From Solwaraspora sp. WMMD1047 (GTDB lineage: Bacteria; Actinomycetota; Actinomycetes; Mycobacteriales; Micromonosporaceae): 64,000 nucleotides of DNA. The stretch spans positions 1,426,001-1,490,000 of the forward strand of contig NZ_JARUBL010000001.1 in NCBI RefSeq assembly GCF_029626155.1, written 5' to 3'. The translations under genes were made by a program, and so were the position numbers. Every line of letters begins with the position of its first letter. Position 1 is the stretch's first letter. Positions 8,583-16,698 of this stretch are shown here, one piece after another. The notes beneath the pieces are model-generated. The model was given only the letters and a program-made list of their open reading frames with translations, searched no databases and was not told where the DNA came from.

Positions 8583-9145
8583 CCGACCCGATCACCGCGA
8601 CCAGCCGATACCTCGCCTATCTGCTGCGGCACCGGCCGGACGCGGTCGGCATCGTGCTCGACGACGAGGGCTGGACCGCCGTCGACACGCTGCTCACCGC
8701 GACGGCCCGGCACGGCCGGACCATCACCCCGGACCTGCTCGCCGCGGTCGTCGACGGCACCGACAAGCGCCGGTTCGAGTTGCGCGACGGCCGGATCCGG
8801 GCCGCCCAGGGCCACTCGGTCCCCGTCGACCTGCGCCTAGACCCGGTCCCGCCGCCGGCCCGCCTCTACCACGGCACGGTCGCCCGCTTCCTGGCCGCGA
8901 TAACCGCCGACGGCCTGCGGCCCGGCCGCCGCACCCACGTACACCTTTGCGCCGACCGGGCCGACGCCGCGACGGTCGGCGCCCGACGTGGCGAGCCGGT
9001 CATCCTCACGGTGGACGCGGCCGGCATGCACCGCGCCGGGTTCACCTTCTACCGGGCCGCCAACGGGGTCTGGCTGACCGACCACGTCCCGTCGAACTGG
9101 ATCGACGTCGGCCCGGCGGAATCGGGCCACTGGCAACGGCCATGA
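8579..9145 (+). CDS. kptA: RNA 2'-phosphotransferase (KptA/Tpt1)
   Basis: A 188-residue protein with the N-terminal winged helix and C-terminal ADP-ribosyltransferase-like fold of the Tpt1/KptA family. Recognisable motifs are YLAYLLRHRPDAVGI at 11-25 (R17/H18), DKRRFEL near 62-68, GHS at 78-80, LYHGT at 97-101 and THVHLC near 119. The enzyme removes an RNA 2'-phosphate with NAD+ in two steps, giving ADP-ribose 1'',2''-cyclic phosphate. In bacteria, which lack 2'-phosphate tRNA splicing, the natural substrate is unclear; 2'-phosphorylated or 5'-capped nucleic acids are discussed. GTG 8579 overlaps the LysR stop. Confidence 0.88.
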   Translation: MTDPITATSRYLAYLLRHRPDAVGIVLDDEGWTAVDTLLTATARHGRTITPDLLAAVVDGTDKRRFELRDGRIRAAQGHSVPVDLRLDPVPPPARLYHGTVARFLAAITADGLRPGRRTHVHLCADRADAATVGARRGEPVILTVDAAGMHRAGFTFYRAANGVWLTDHVPSNWIDVGPAESGHWQRP

Positions 9146-9221
9146 TGGCCGGTCAGGACGGCTGTTCGGCTGGTCCGCCTCGACCTTGCGCGGAGGTCAC
9201 GCGTTGGTGTCCTGACGTACG

Positions 9222-9584
9222 GTGACATCCATGATGGTGTGCGTCGAGATCGCCGGGTCCACCGAAGCGCTGCGGGACCTGGAACGGGAGCTGCGGACCG
9301 ATCCGGACCTGCGCGGCACCCGCCTGTCCCGGGTGGATGCCGCGCCGGCCGCCGGCGAGATGGGTTTCGCGACCGAGGCGCTGCAGTGGGTCACCGACAA
9401 CAACGAGCTGCTCGCCGCCCTGGTCGGTGCGGTGGCCGGCTGGCTGGCCCGGCAGCGCCCGCCCACCCGGATCTCGGTGAAGCGCGGCGACCGCGAGATC
9501 GAGCTGGTCTGCGACCAGGTCCGCGACCCGGACGCCACCACCAAGGAGTTGGTACGCCTGCTGGAGGACCCCGATGGTGTTTGA
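9222..9584 (+). CDS. EACC1-like small protein (effector-associated constant component)
   Basis: A 120-residue protein. It has an acidic N-terminal alpha/beta part, one hydrophobic segment near 66-75 (ELLAALVGAVAGWLARQRPP), then a basic-acidic beta part (TRISVKRGDREIEL). From memory this is the pattern of the EACC1 family, described by comparative genomics as the constant partner next to variable effectors in actinobacterial conflict systems. The start could be GTG 9222 or ATG 9231; no clear ribosome site separates them. Its stop lies 11 bases inside the Clp/caspase gene, so the pair is tightly coupled. No enzymatic residues are visible; a signalling or adaptor role is inferred. Confidence 0.65.
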   Translation: MTSMMVCVEIAGSTEALRDLERELRTDPDLRGTRLSRVDAAPAAGEMGFATEALQWVTDNNELLAALVGAVAGWLARQRPPTRISVKRGDREIELVCDQVRDPDATTKELVRLLEDPDGV

Positions 9585-11820
9585 GCGCTTCACCGACCGG
9601 GCCCGCCGGGTCGTCGTGCTGGCCCAGGAGGAGAGCCGGCAGCCCTTCAAACACAACTACATCGGTACGGAGCACATCCTGCTGGGCCTCATCCACGAGG
9701 GCGAGGGCGTCGCGGCGAAGGCCCTGGAGATTCACGGAGTCTCCCTGGACGGCGCCCGCCAGCAGCTCGACGAAATCATCGGTCGGGGTCAGACGGCGCC
9801 TCGCGGGCACATCCCGTTCACGCCACGGGCCAAGAACGTGCTGGAGCTGTCGGTGCAGGAGGCGTTGCAGCTCGGGCACAACCACATCGGTACGGAGCAC
9901 ATCCTGCTCTCGTTGATCCGCGAGGGTGAGGGCGTCGGCGCCCAGATAATCGTCAAGCTCGGCGCCGGGCTGAGCCAACTCCGCGGCACGACGATCCGAC
10001 TCCTTGGTGCCAACAGCGCCGGAGACGAGTCGGCGGTCATGGCCGATCCGGCGGCTTCGGTCGTACCGGACGCGTTGCCCGAGGTACGCCCGGGCTCGTA
10101 CCCGGTTGACCTGCGGGCGGTGGCCCGCGGCGGAGCCGGCGTCGTCGGTCGGGAGCGGGAGCTGACCCGGATGATGCAGACGCTGGTCCGGCGCGACCGG
10201 CTCAGCCTGCTGCTGGTCGGCCCGTCGGGGGTGGGCAAGACCGCCCTGCTCCACGGTCTCGCCGCCAGGATCGAGGCCGGACAGGCCCCCGAACCGCTGC
10301 GGGACAGGCGAATGCTCCTGCTCGACCTCGACGGTTACCGCCGGACGGACGCGGATCCCGCCGGCGCCTTCACTGAGCTGCTGACGGCCTGCGTCAGTCA
10401 GAACACACTGCTCTGCGTCGAGGACGCGCACCTGCTCGGCGTCGAGCCGAATGCCCGGATGCTGGACGTGCTCGTCGACCGGATGGCCGGCAACGGAGTC
10501 CAGGTGATCCTCACCGTCAGCGACGAGGCCGGCCGCGCGGTCCTGCTTCGAGACCCGATGCTGCGGCGCCGGCTCGTCACGGTCCCGGTCGAGGAGCCGA
10601 ACCTGGCCGAGGCGATGCCGATGCTCAAGCGGGCCACCGCCGGCCTTTCCGCGCACTACCAGGTCGACTTCGCCGACGAGGCACTCGCCGTCGCCGCCGC
10701 CCACGCCGAACGGTACGACTCGACTCTGGCGCTGCCCGGCCGGGCGGTCGAACTGCTCGACGAGGCGGCGGCGCTGGCCCGGGTCCGGGCCGACGAGTCG
10801 GCCGCCCCCGAGGCGGAAGCCGAGGCGCTGACGACCGCACTCGACGCCGCCCGACGGGCGAAGGAGGCGGCCATCGAGAAGCAGGATTTCGAGACTGCGG
10901 CCCGACACCGCGACGACGAGAGGCGGCTCGAGGCCGAGCTGAACGCGACCCGCCGGGCGGCCGCCCGCCGCCCGGTCACCGCGGAGACGGTGACGGCGGT
11001 GCTGGAGTTGGCGAGCGTCGCGGTGCCCGCCGTCGAGGTGATCCCCGCCGCCGGGGGTGCCGTCCGGGTTGTGCACCGGCTGCTGCCCGATCGCGACCAG
11101 TCGACCGCGATTCTGATCGGCACCGCCACCTACACCGACGAGCGGCTGCCCGACCTGCCCTCGGTCGCCAGCAATCTCGACGACCTGCGCGCGGTCCTGA
11201 CCGATCCGGAGAACGGGGCGTTCGCCGGCGAGCGGGTGCACGTCTTCGCCGATCCGGACTGGGACGACATCGCCCGGATCGCCGCGCTGGCGGTCGACCC
11301 GGTGGACACCCTGCTGATCTACTATGCCGGGCACGGGTTCGCCGAGGACGATGGCCTGTACCTGGGGCTGACCCGGACCAACGGCGCGCACACCGAGGTC
11401 ACCTCGTTCCCGTACGCGCAGTTGCGCAAGTTGGTGCTGCGCGGCGCCGCCCGCCGATGTGTGATCATCCTGGACTGCTGCTACGCCGGCACCGCGATCG
11501 GCTGGATGTCCGGCGACGAGCCCAGCGCCGAGCTGGACATCCGGGGCGCCTACGTGCTGACGGCCACGGCCCGGACCGACAAGGCGCACGCTCCGGAGGG
11601 CGCCCGCAACTCGGCCTTCACCGAGGCGCTGCTGCACGTGCTGCGGGACGGCATCAGCGGCGCGGGCGAGGTGATCCGGATCGAGGACCTGCTGCCCGCC
11701 CTCACCCGGCACCTGCGGGCGAACGGCCGTCCACTACCCCGGCAACGGGCCTCGGACACCATCGGCGATCTGGCCATCGGCCGCAACCCCTCATGGCAGA
11801 TGGTGTCCCAGGGGGCCTGA
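9574..11820 (+). CDS. ClpC-like N domain + AAA+ D1 + UVR/M domain fused to caspase-like protease
   Basis: A 748-residue protein with an unusual architecture. Residues 1-145 are two Clp-N repeats very close to mycobacterial ClpC1 (FERFTDRARRVVVLAQEE, GTEHILLGLI and GTEHILLSLI). Residues about 185-410 correspond to ClpC D1: Walker A GPSGVGKT at 216-223 is intact, the Walker B acidic pair is E283-D284 instead of D-E, the aromatic pore-loop segment is not preserved, and an RRR arginine-finger-like motif remains. Residues about 426-460 match the ClpC UVR/M-domain motif (KQDFETAARHRDDERRLE). Where ClpC has its D2 ring, residues about 505-745 form a caspase fold: His H587 in YYAGHGF and Cys C636 in LDCCYAG. 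It is inferred to be a regulated protease in a conflict system with the overlapping EACC1-like gene. Confidence 0.9.
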   Translation: MVFERFTDRARRVVVLAQEESRQPFKHNYIGTEHILLGLIHEGEGVAAKALEIHGVSLDGARQQLDEIIGRGQTAPRGHIPFTPRAKNVLELSVQEALQLGHNHIGTEHILLSLIREGEGVGAQIIVKLGAGLSQLRGTTIRLLGANSAGDESAVMADPAASVVPDALPEVRPGSYPVDLRAVARGGAGVVGRERELTRMMQTLVRRDRLSLLLVGPSGVGKTALLHGLAARIEAGQAPEPLRDRRMLLLDLDGYRRTDADPAGAFTELLTACVSQNTLLCVEDAHLLGVEPNARMLDVLVDRMAGNGVQVILTVSDEAGRAVLLRDPMLRRRLVTVPVEEPNLAEAMPMLKRATAGLSAHYQVDFADEALAVAAAHAERYDSTLALPGRAVELLDEAAALARVRADESAAPEAEAEALTTALDAARRAKEAAIEKQDFETAARHRDDERRLEAELNATRRAAARRPVTAETVTAVLELASVAVPAVEVIPAAGGAVRVVHRLLPDRDQSTAILIGTATYTDERLPDLPSVASNLDDLRAVLTDPENGAFAGERVHVFADPDWDDIARIAALAVDPVDTLLIYYAGHGFAEDDGLYLGLTRTNGAHTEVTSFPYAQLRKLVLRGAARRCVIILDCCYAGTAIGWMSGDEPSAELDIRGAYVLTATARTDKAHAPEGARNSAFTEALLHVLRDGISGAGEVIRIEDLLPALTRHLRANGRPLPRQRASDTIGDLAIGRNPSWQMVSQGA

Positions 11821-11858
11821 TCTGCCACCGGAGCGGAACTCAGAGTGTTATGGTGGAG

Positions 11859-11879
11859 ATGTTTGAGGCGAACAAACAT
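11859..11879 (+). promoter_or_regulatory. Inverted repeat upstream of vapBC, candidate autoregulatory operator
   Basis: ATGTTTG (11859-11865) and CAAACAT (11873-11879) are perfect 7-base arms separated by 7 bases, 36 bases before the VapB start. VapB or VapBC complexes commonly repress their own promoter at such palindromes; the assignment here rests on position alone. Confidence 0.5.
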
Positions 11880-11914
11880 TACCCACAGAGCTAGCTGCGG
11901 CCAAAGGAGTAGCG

Positions 11915-12136
11915 GTGACCGTGACCCAGATCGATCTTGATGATGACGCGCTCGCCGAGGCGATGAGGCTCTCCGGTGCGAGGAGCAAGAAGGAGACGGT
12001 GAACCTCGCGCTGCGCGAGTACGCAGCGCGCCATCGCCGCATCGCGGCACTCGATCACTACGTGGCTGCTGCTCAGGGCTGGGACTACGAGGGGTGGCAG
12101 GAGATGCGCGGGGCGGGTAAGGCACCGGCGGCGTGA
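11915..12136 (+). CDS. vapB: VapB-type antitoxin
   Basis: A 73-residue protein with an N-terminal ribbon-helix-helix pattern (MTVTQIDLDDDALAEAMRLS, then SKKETVNLALREYAARHRR) and a C-terminal tail that would wrap VapC. It would bind DNA as a dimer and block the toxin. GTG 11915 follows AAAGGAG with 5-base spacing. Its stop overlaps the VapC start (GTGA, 12133-12136), the normal arrangement for coupled toxin-antitoxin synthesis. Confidence 0.88.
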   Translation: MTVTQIDLDDDALAEAMRLSGARSKKETVNLALREYAARHRRIAALDHYVAAAQGWDYEGWQEMRGAGKAPAA

Positions 12137-12555
12137 TTCGTTACTTGGCCGACTCGTCGGCCCTGTGGCGGCTCCTTCGTGATCCCGAAACGCGGGCTGG
12201 TTGGGCTGGTGTGGTCTCCGACCATGCGATCGGGTCATGCCAACCGCAGCGAACCGAGTTCCGCCGTTCCGCTCGCAACCTCGACGAGTACGAACAGATG
12301 ACTGCGATGTTCGTTGATCTCTACCCTGACGTGCCGGTGCCGAAGACGGCGTGGCAATGGGTTGAGTCGGCTCAATACCGGCTGCTTCGGGCCGGGGTGC
12401 ATCGGGCGTTGTCCTGCGTAGACCTATTGCTCTGCGCGTGTGCTGCCACCCGAGGACTCGTCGTGCTGCACGACGACAACGACTTCGTCGCGGCTACACG
12501 GCACCTCCCGGATCTTGTCGAGCGGCGGGTGCACGCGCTTCCCGACGCCACCTGA
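12133..12555 (+). CDS. vapC: VapC-type PIN-domain ribonuclease toxin
   Basis: A 140-residue PIN domain. The conserved acidic residues are present: D7 in YLADSSAL, E42 in QRTEF, an Asp in SCVDLLL near 98, and the HDDNDF cluster near 115-120, which together bind Mg2+ or Mn2+ for RNA cleavage. Many VapCs cut tRNA or 23S rRNA loops; the target cannot be read from sequence. GTG 12133 overlaps the antitoxin stop. Confidence 0.88.
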   Translation: MIRYLADSSALWRLLRDPETRAGWAGVVSDHAIGSCQPQRTEFRRSARNLDEYEQMTAMFVDLYPDVPVPKTAWQWVESAQYRLLRAGVHRALSCVDLLLCACAATRGLVVLHDDNDFVAATRHLPDLVERRVHALPDAT

Positions 12556-12606
12556 CGGGGTACGGGTCGGGCGCCGGGCGCACCCGACCCGTACCGGATC
12601 AACCCG

Positions 12607-13971
12607 TCAGCTCGCGGCGCAGGTCGGCGATGGCCGACCGTTTGTGCCCTGCCACGAGCCGAGGAAACCGAAGGTCGCGGCGGCGCCCGCGGCCAGCCTG
12701 CCGTTGTAGCCCACGTTCCGCGCGGTCACGCTCGACCCGCTGCCGGTCACCGAGGCGTTCCACGCCTGCGAGACCGTCTGACCGTTGGCGAAGGTCCAGG
12801 TCACCGTCCAACCGCTGATGGCCGAACTGCCGGCGGTCACCCGTACCTCGCCCTGGAACCCGCCCGGCCACTGACCGACGATCGCGTACGTCGCGGTGCA
12901 GCCACCCCCGGCCGGCGGCGTGGTCGCCGGGGGAGTGGTCGCCGGCGGCGGGGTGGTGGCGGGCGGGGTCGTCGCCGGTGGGGTGGTCGGGACGGTGCCG
13001 CCGAAGATGGTGGCCTCCCGCGCGGTGGCCCGCAGACCGTTGGCGCCGTTGACGATCCGCTCGCCCCAGGTGGTGAGCTGTTCGGGGTCGAAGCTGAGCA
13101 CCATGTCCAGGATCGGGTCGGTGTTGCCGCTCCACGACCAGGCCAGGTAGCCGAGCCCGCGGGCCTGCGCCTCGGCCAGGATCGTCTCGTGGTCCACCTC
13201 GTTGCTGGTGAACCGCCAGCCGAACTCGCCGATCACCAGCGGCCATCCGTTCGCCTCGAAGTGGTCGAGGTAGCTCACGATGCTGGCCGCGGTGTTGTAG
13301 ACGGCGTACATGTGGATCGACAGCACGGTGTTGTCGTTGCTGTCCGCGTCGAGGACGGTCTGCGCGTTGGCCCGCATGACGTTCTGCCAGTCCTGGCCCC
13401 AGTTCGGCGCGTCGACCATCAGCAGGTGCTCGAAGCCGTTGCTGCGCATCTTGCGGATCGCGGCGACGGTCGCGGCGGTCCACTGGGCCGCGTCGATGTT
13501 GCCGATCGGCTCGTTGCCGATGTTGATGACGACGTAGTTCTCCTGACCGACCAGGGCGGCCTTCTGACTGATCCAGTAGTCGACCGCCTGGTCCAGCGAG
13601 GCCGCCGCGCCCTCCTCGCCGTACCCGGTGGTGTCGTGCACCTCCAGCACGCAGATCATCCGGTTCTGCTTGCACAGCGAGATCACGTTGGCCACGTCAG
13701 TGGACGGGCCCCATCGCTGGCCGCTGCCGAGCACGACCCGCACGGTGTTGGCGCCGGCCGCCTTGATGTCGGCGAACGAGTCCGTCTCGCCCGGGTACCA
13801 GACGTGCGGGTGGTTGACCCCCCGCATGATGAACGGCTGGCCGTTCGCCTCGACGATGTCCGTACCGCTGATGTGCAGTCCCACCGCCGCATCTGCCGGT
13901 CGTACGAACATCAGGACGGAGGCGGCGACCGCGAGCGCAGCGGCGCCGAAAATGGTGAGACGTCTTCTCAT
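12607..13971 (-). CDS. Secreted endo-1,4-beta-mannanase (GH5_8-like) with CBM2
   Basis: A 454-residue exported enzyme that would cut beta-1,4-mannan. Residues 1-28 are a signal peptide (AxA-like end PADA). The GH5 barrel spans about 30-325, with acid/base E154 in INIGNEP and nucleophile E249 in VIGEFGW. The stretch GVNHPHVWYP and EVHDTTGYGEEG resembles Streptomyces ManA. A Pro/Thr linker at about 326-355 (TTPPATTPP repeats) joins a C-terminal CBM2 (about 358-454) beginning CTATYAIVGQWPGGF, which binds crystalline cellulose. The gene is divergent from a LacI regulator, which suggests sugar-induced control. Confidence 0.9.
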   Translation of the reverse strand: MRRRLTIFGAAALAVAASVLMFVRPADAAVGLHISGTDIVEANGQPFIMRGVNHPHVWYPGETDSFADIKAAGANTVRVVLGSGQRWGPSTDVANVISLCKQNRMICVLEVHDTTGYGEEGAAASLDQAVDYWISQKAALVGQENYVVINIGNEPIGNIDAAQWTAATVAAIRKMRSNGFEHLLMVDAPNWGQDWQNVMRANAQTVLDADSNDNTVLSIHMYAVYNTAASIVSYLDHFEANGWPLVIGEFGWRFTSNEVDHETILAEAQARGLGYLAWSWSGNTDPILDMVLSFDPEQLTTWGERIVNGANGLRATAREATIFGGTVPTTPPATTPPATTPPPATTPPATTPPAGGGCTATYAIVGQWPGGFQGEVRVTAGSSAISGWTVTWTFANGQTVSQAWNASVTGSGSSVTARNVGYNGRLAAGAAATFGFLGSWQGTNGRPSPTCAAS

Positions 13972-14078
13972 GACCTACCTCAGAAGTCGGGGTGGCCCCG
14001 GGTGAAACGGGGCGGTGCGGCCGAACACCAGGTGGGAGTCCCGACGGTCGCTGCCCGGCGACGTGGGGTGGTGCGGCC

Positions 14079-14160
14079 TTGTAACGTTTGTAATCCCGGC
14101 TCGTGGATGGACGGTACACTTCAACGACCTCAGACGCAATCACGAACATCGAAGCGTCTG
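14079..14160. promoter_or_regulatory. Two candidate operators between mannanase and LacI genes
   Basis: TTGTAACGTTTGTAA at 14079-14093 centres on AACGTT, the CG-centred form common to LacI operators, although its outer arms are imperfect. CAGACGC (14131-14137) and GCGTCTG (14154-14160) are perfect 7-base arms with a 16-base spacer just before the LacI start. Either could serve repression of the divergent pair. Confidence 0.4.
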
Positions 14161-14177
14161 GCTGCGGAGGAGAACGG

Positions 14178-15248
14178 GTGACCGAGGGTGCGGGCCCGCG
14201 GGCCGGGGGAATGCGCGAGGTGGCCCGGGCGGCCGGCGTGTCGGTCTCCACGGTCGCCAACGTGCTCAGCCGGCCGGGGATCGTCGCGCCCGGGACCCGG
14301 CAACGGGTCGAACAGGCGATCCAGCACGTCGGCTACGTGCCCAGCGGGCCGGCCCGGCAACTGCGCGGGCTACCCAGCCCGCTGGTCGGCAGCGTCACCC
14401 TGGACCTGGCCAACCCGTTCTTCGCCGAACTCAACCGGGGCATCGAGGACCGGCTCGCCGAGGCCGGCTGCCTGGTCCTGGCCGGCAGTACCGACCTGCG
14501 GCCGGACCGCGAGCAACAACTCCTCGACCTGCTGCGGCAGCAGGCGGTACGAGGTATCGTGGTCGCCCCCATCCGGCCGGACCTCACGATCCTGCTGAAG
14601 CTGCGGCAGGCCGGCACCCCGGTCGTCCTGGTGGAGCACCCGCGCGGCGACACCGACCTCTGCTCCGTCGCCGTCGACGACGTGCTCGGCGGCCGACTCG
14701 CCGCCGAACACCTCATCGCGCTGGGCCACCGGCGGATCGCGTACCTCGGTGGGGTGGTGGAATCCGGGACCGTGACCCGCCGCCGCGAGGGCGCCCGGCA
14801 GGCGATGATCGCGGCCGGCCTCGACCCCGACGCGGCGCTTATCGACCTGCGGATGCCGATCCACCCGCCGCCGCTCATCGACGCCGCCATGCTGGCGGTC
14901 CAGCGGCTGCTGACCGCCGATCCACCGCCGACCGCCGTGCTCTGCCTCAACGACACGGCCGCCATCGGAGTGCTGCAGGGGCTGGCCGCCGCCGGGGTAC
15001 GCGTACCGCGGGACATCTCGGTGGTCGGCTACGACGACCTGCGGTTCGCCGCCCTGCTGGCGCCTCCGCTGACCACCGTCAGCCAGCCGGCGTACCGGCT
15101 CGGGTGGACGGCGGCCGACCTGCTGCTGGCGGAGAAGGAGCCGGACCACGCCCACCGCGAGATCATGTTCCAGCCCACGCTCGTGGTCCGCTCCTCGACG
15201 GCCCCTCCGTCGGTTGTGAGCCGCGCTCCGCGGCCCGGGTCAGCCTGA
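14178..15248 (+). CDS. LacI-family transcriptional repressor
   Basis: A 356-residue LacI regulator. The N-terminal helix-turn-helix and hinge (MREVARAAGVSVSTVANVLS) cover about 12-65, followed by a periplasmic-binding-protein-like sugar domain with the usual VVGYDDLRFAALLAPPLTTV element near the end. GTG 14178 is chosen because GGAGGAG lies 4 to 5 bases upstream and the reading frame before it has no LacI character. Divergence from the mannanase gene points to control of mannan use, with a manno-oligosaccharide as likely inducer. Confidence 0.88.
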   Translation: MTEGAGPRAGGMREVARAAGVSVSTVANVLSRPGIVAPGTRQRVEQAIQHVGYVPSGPARQLRGLPSPLVGSVTLDLANPFFAELNRGIEDRLAEAGCLVLAGSTDLRPDREQQLLDLLRQQAVRGIVVAPIRPDLTILLKLRQAGTPVVLVEHPRGDTDLCSVAVDDVLGGRLAAEHLIALGHRRIAYLGGVVESGTVTRRREGARQAMIAAGLDPDAALIDLRMPIHPPPLIDAAMLAVQRLLTADPPPTAVLCLNDTAAIGVLQGLAAAGVRVPRDISVVGYDDLRFAALLAPPLTTVSQPAYRLGWTAADLLLAEKEPDHAHREIMFQPTLVVRSSTAPPSVVSRAPRPGSA

Positions 15249-15614
15249 GATCGCCGTCAGTACAACATCGACACTGCGACCGGGACGTCCACCATGCCGC
15301 GCGCGACCACACCGCGACAAACCACTACACACCGCCACCCACCCACATCCATGATCTTGAAACAGCCGTGAGGTCTCCAAAGCGATCCTCCGGTAACATT
15401 TCATCGCCAATTGGTCGGCCGACCGAGAACCTGCCTCCGGGCCGCCATTTCGGCGAGAATCATACGGCGAAATGCGGACGAAACGTTCGCCGTCAGTCGA
15501 TATCCAGTGAGTATCCAGATAAGCTGGCCATACTTCGTGGCGGAGCGCTTTCGACTAGTTATTGATGCCAACCAGTTCGTATTGGTATTAGTGGGTGCTG
15601 TGGAGCGAGGAGAA
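15249..15614. other. Relatively AT-rich intergenic region
   Basis: This 366-base gap lies between the LacI gene and the MmyB-like regulator. The segment from about 15380 to 15610 is clearly more AT-rich than the coding DNA around it and probably holds the promoter of the downstream regulator. Open frames entering it from 15411 have no coding character. I see no strong hairpin. Confidence 0.5.
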
Positions 15615-16454
15615 ATGGCCATTGTGCGACACGTTTCAGAAGACCGAAACAGTGAGTTGGCTGCCTGTGTGAAAGCCTGGCGCCACCGTCTGGTGCTGGA
15701 TGACCGACAAGCTCTCCGTAAGCGTGCCCGACGTCGGCCGAATATCACCCAGGAGGAAATCGCGGAGATGGTGGGGGTGAGCGTCGTCTGGTACAGCAAC
15801 CTCGAGCGTGGGGTGCGGGCCAACTATTCAGACGGCTTCCTCGACGCGGTAGCCGAGGCGCTGCGACTCGGACGACAGGAACGGGAGTTGCTGTACCTGC
15901 TGGCGGTGGGGCGGTTACCACCGGCCGTGCCGATCGGCACGACCACGGTCGTCGTGGACCACGCCCTGCGGCAGTTCGTCAAGGGGCAGCGCTGGGCGAC
16001 CTACGTGCTCGACCGGTACGCGCGAGTGGTGCTGCACAACGAGGCATGTGAGACCTACTATCCATGGTTGCGCAACGACCGCAGCTACCTTCGCTGGTTG
16101 CTCACCGACGCGGACGCCCGACGCCGGCTCGTCAACTGGGCGACGGACTGGGCGGCGCCACTGCTCACTCAGATGCGCATCGCGCGTGCGCGGCACCCGA
16201 CGGATGCCGGTATCGCCGCACTGGTTGACGCTTGTCTGGAGGCCGACCCCGAGGTCAGCTGCCTGTGGGAGGCCCAAGCCGCCCGGGAGTCTCTCCTGCG
16301 GTCGCGACGAGGCATCCGGCTGTGCAGCAATCAGCGGACGACTCTGATCGACGTCGTCACCCTCGCTGACCCGGGTGTGAGTGAACTGCAGATCGTCTCC
16401 CTGCTGCCGGTGGCCGAAGCTGCGCCGGCGTCGTCGGCCCTCCATGGTCGCTGA
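15615..16454 (+). CDS. MmyB-like XRE-family regulator
   Basis: A 279-residue regulator. An XRE helix-turn-helix occupies about 20-90 (ITQEEIAEMVGVSVVWYSNL, LERGVRANYSDGFLDAVAEA), followed by an MmyB-type ligand-binding domain (VLDRYARVVLHNEACETYYP, LVDACLEADPEVSCLWEA). MmyB-like regulators control nearby biosynthetic genes, and their ligand pocket may bind fatty acids. ATG 15615 has a GAGGAGA site; upstream in-frame ATGs from 15411 lie in AT-rich non-coding DNA. The condensation-domain gene follows in the same direction. Confidence 0.85.
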   Translation: MAIVRHVSEDRNSELAACVKAWRHRLVLDDRQALRKRARRRPNITQEEIAEMVGVSVVWYSNLERGVRANYSDGFLDAVAEALRLGRQERELLYLLAVGRLPPAVPIGTTTVVVDHALRQFVKGQRWATYVLDRYARVVLHNEACETYYPWLRNDRSYLRWLLTDADARRRLVNWATDWAAPLLTQMRIARARHPTDAGIAALVDACLEADPEVSCLWEAQAARESLLRSRRGIRLCSNQRTTLIDVVTLADPGVSELQIVSLLPVAEAAPASSALHGR

Positions 16455-16458
16455 CCTC

Positions 16459-16485
16459 AACTGCCAGTTGCCCAAAGTGGCAGTT
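16459..16485 (+). promoter_or_regulatory. Inverted repeat between MmyB-like regulator and condensation gene
   Basis: AACTGCCA (16459-16466) and TGGCAGTT (16478-16485) are perfect 8-base arms with an 11-base spacer, right after the regulator stop. It may be an operator for the downstream gene or a short hairpin; no T-run follows. Confidence 0.4.
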
Positions 16486-16698
16486 TCTGGTGGCCGACGA
16501 GACTGCCCAGCAAACTACGGCGGACAGCCCGCTGACGCCCGTCAATTCCCCTCGGTAGGCCGCAGCGTACCGTGGGCCGGATGTGGACTATGAACCCTCT
16601 CGATGGCGAGGACGGTACGTTTCTGGTGCGGATGCTGCAGACCGAGAAAACAGGCGTCGGTGACCGCAGCGAGTGAGCGTGCGGCGGAAGGGTCTCAA

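Noticed and set aside
9391-11712. 773-codon minus-strand frame opposite the Clp/caspase gene
   Set aside because: No recognisable domain and no ribosome site; the plus-strand protein has clear catalytic motifs throughout.
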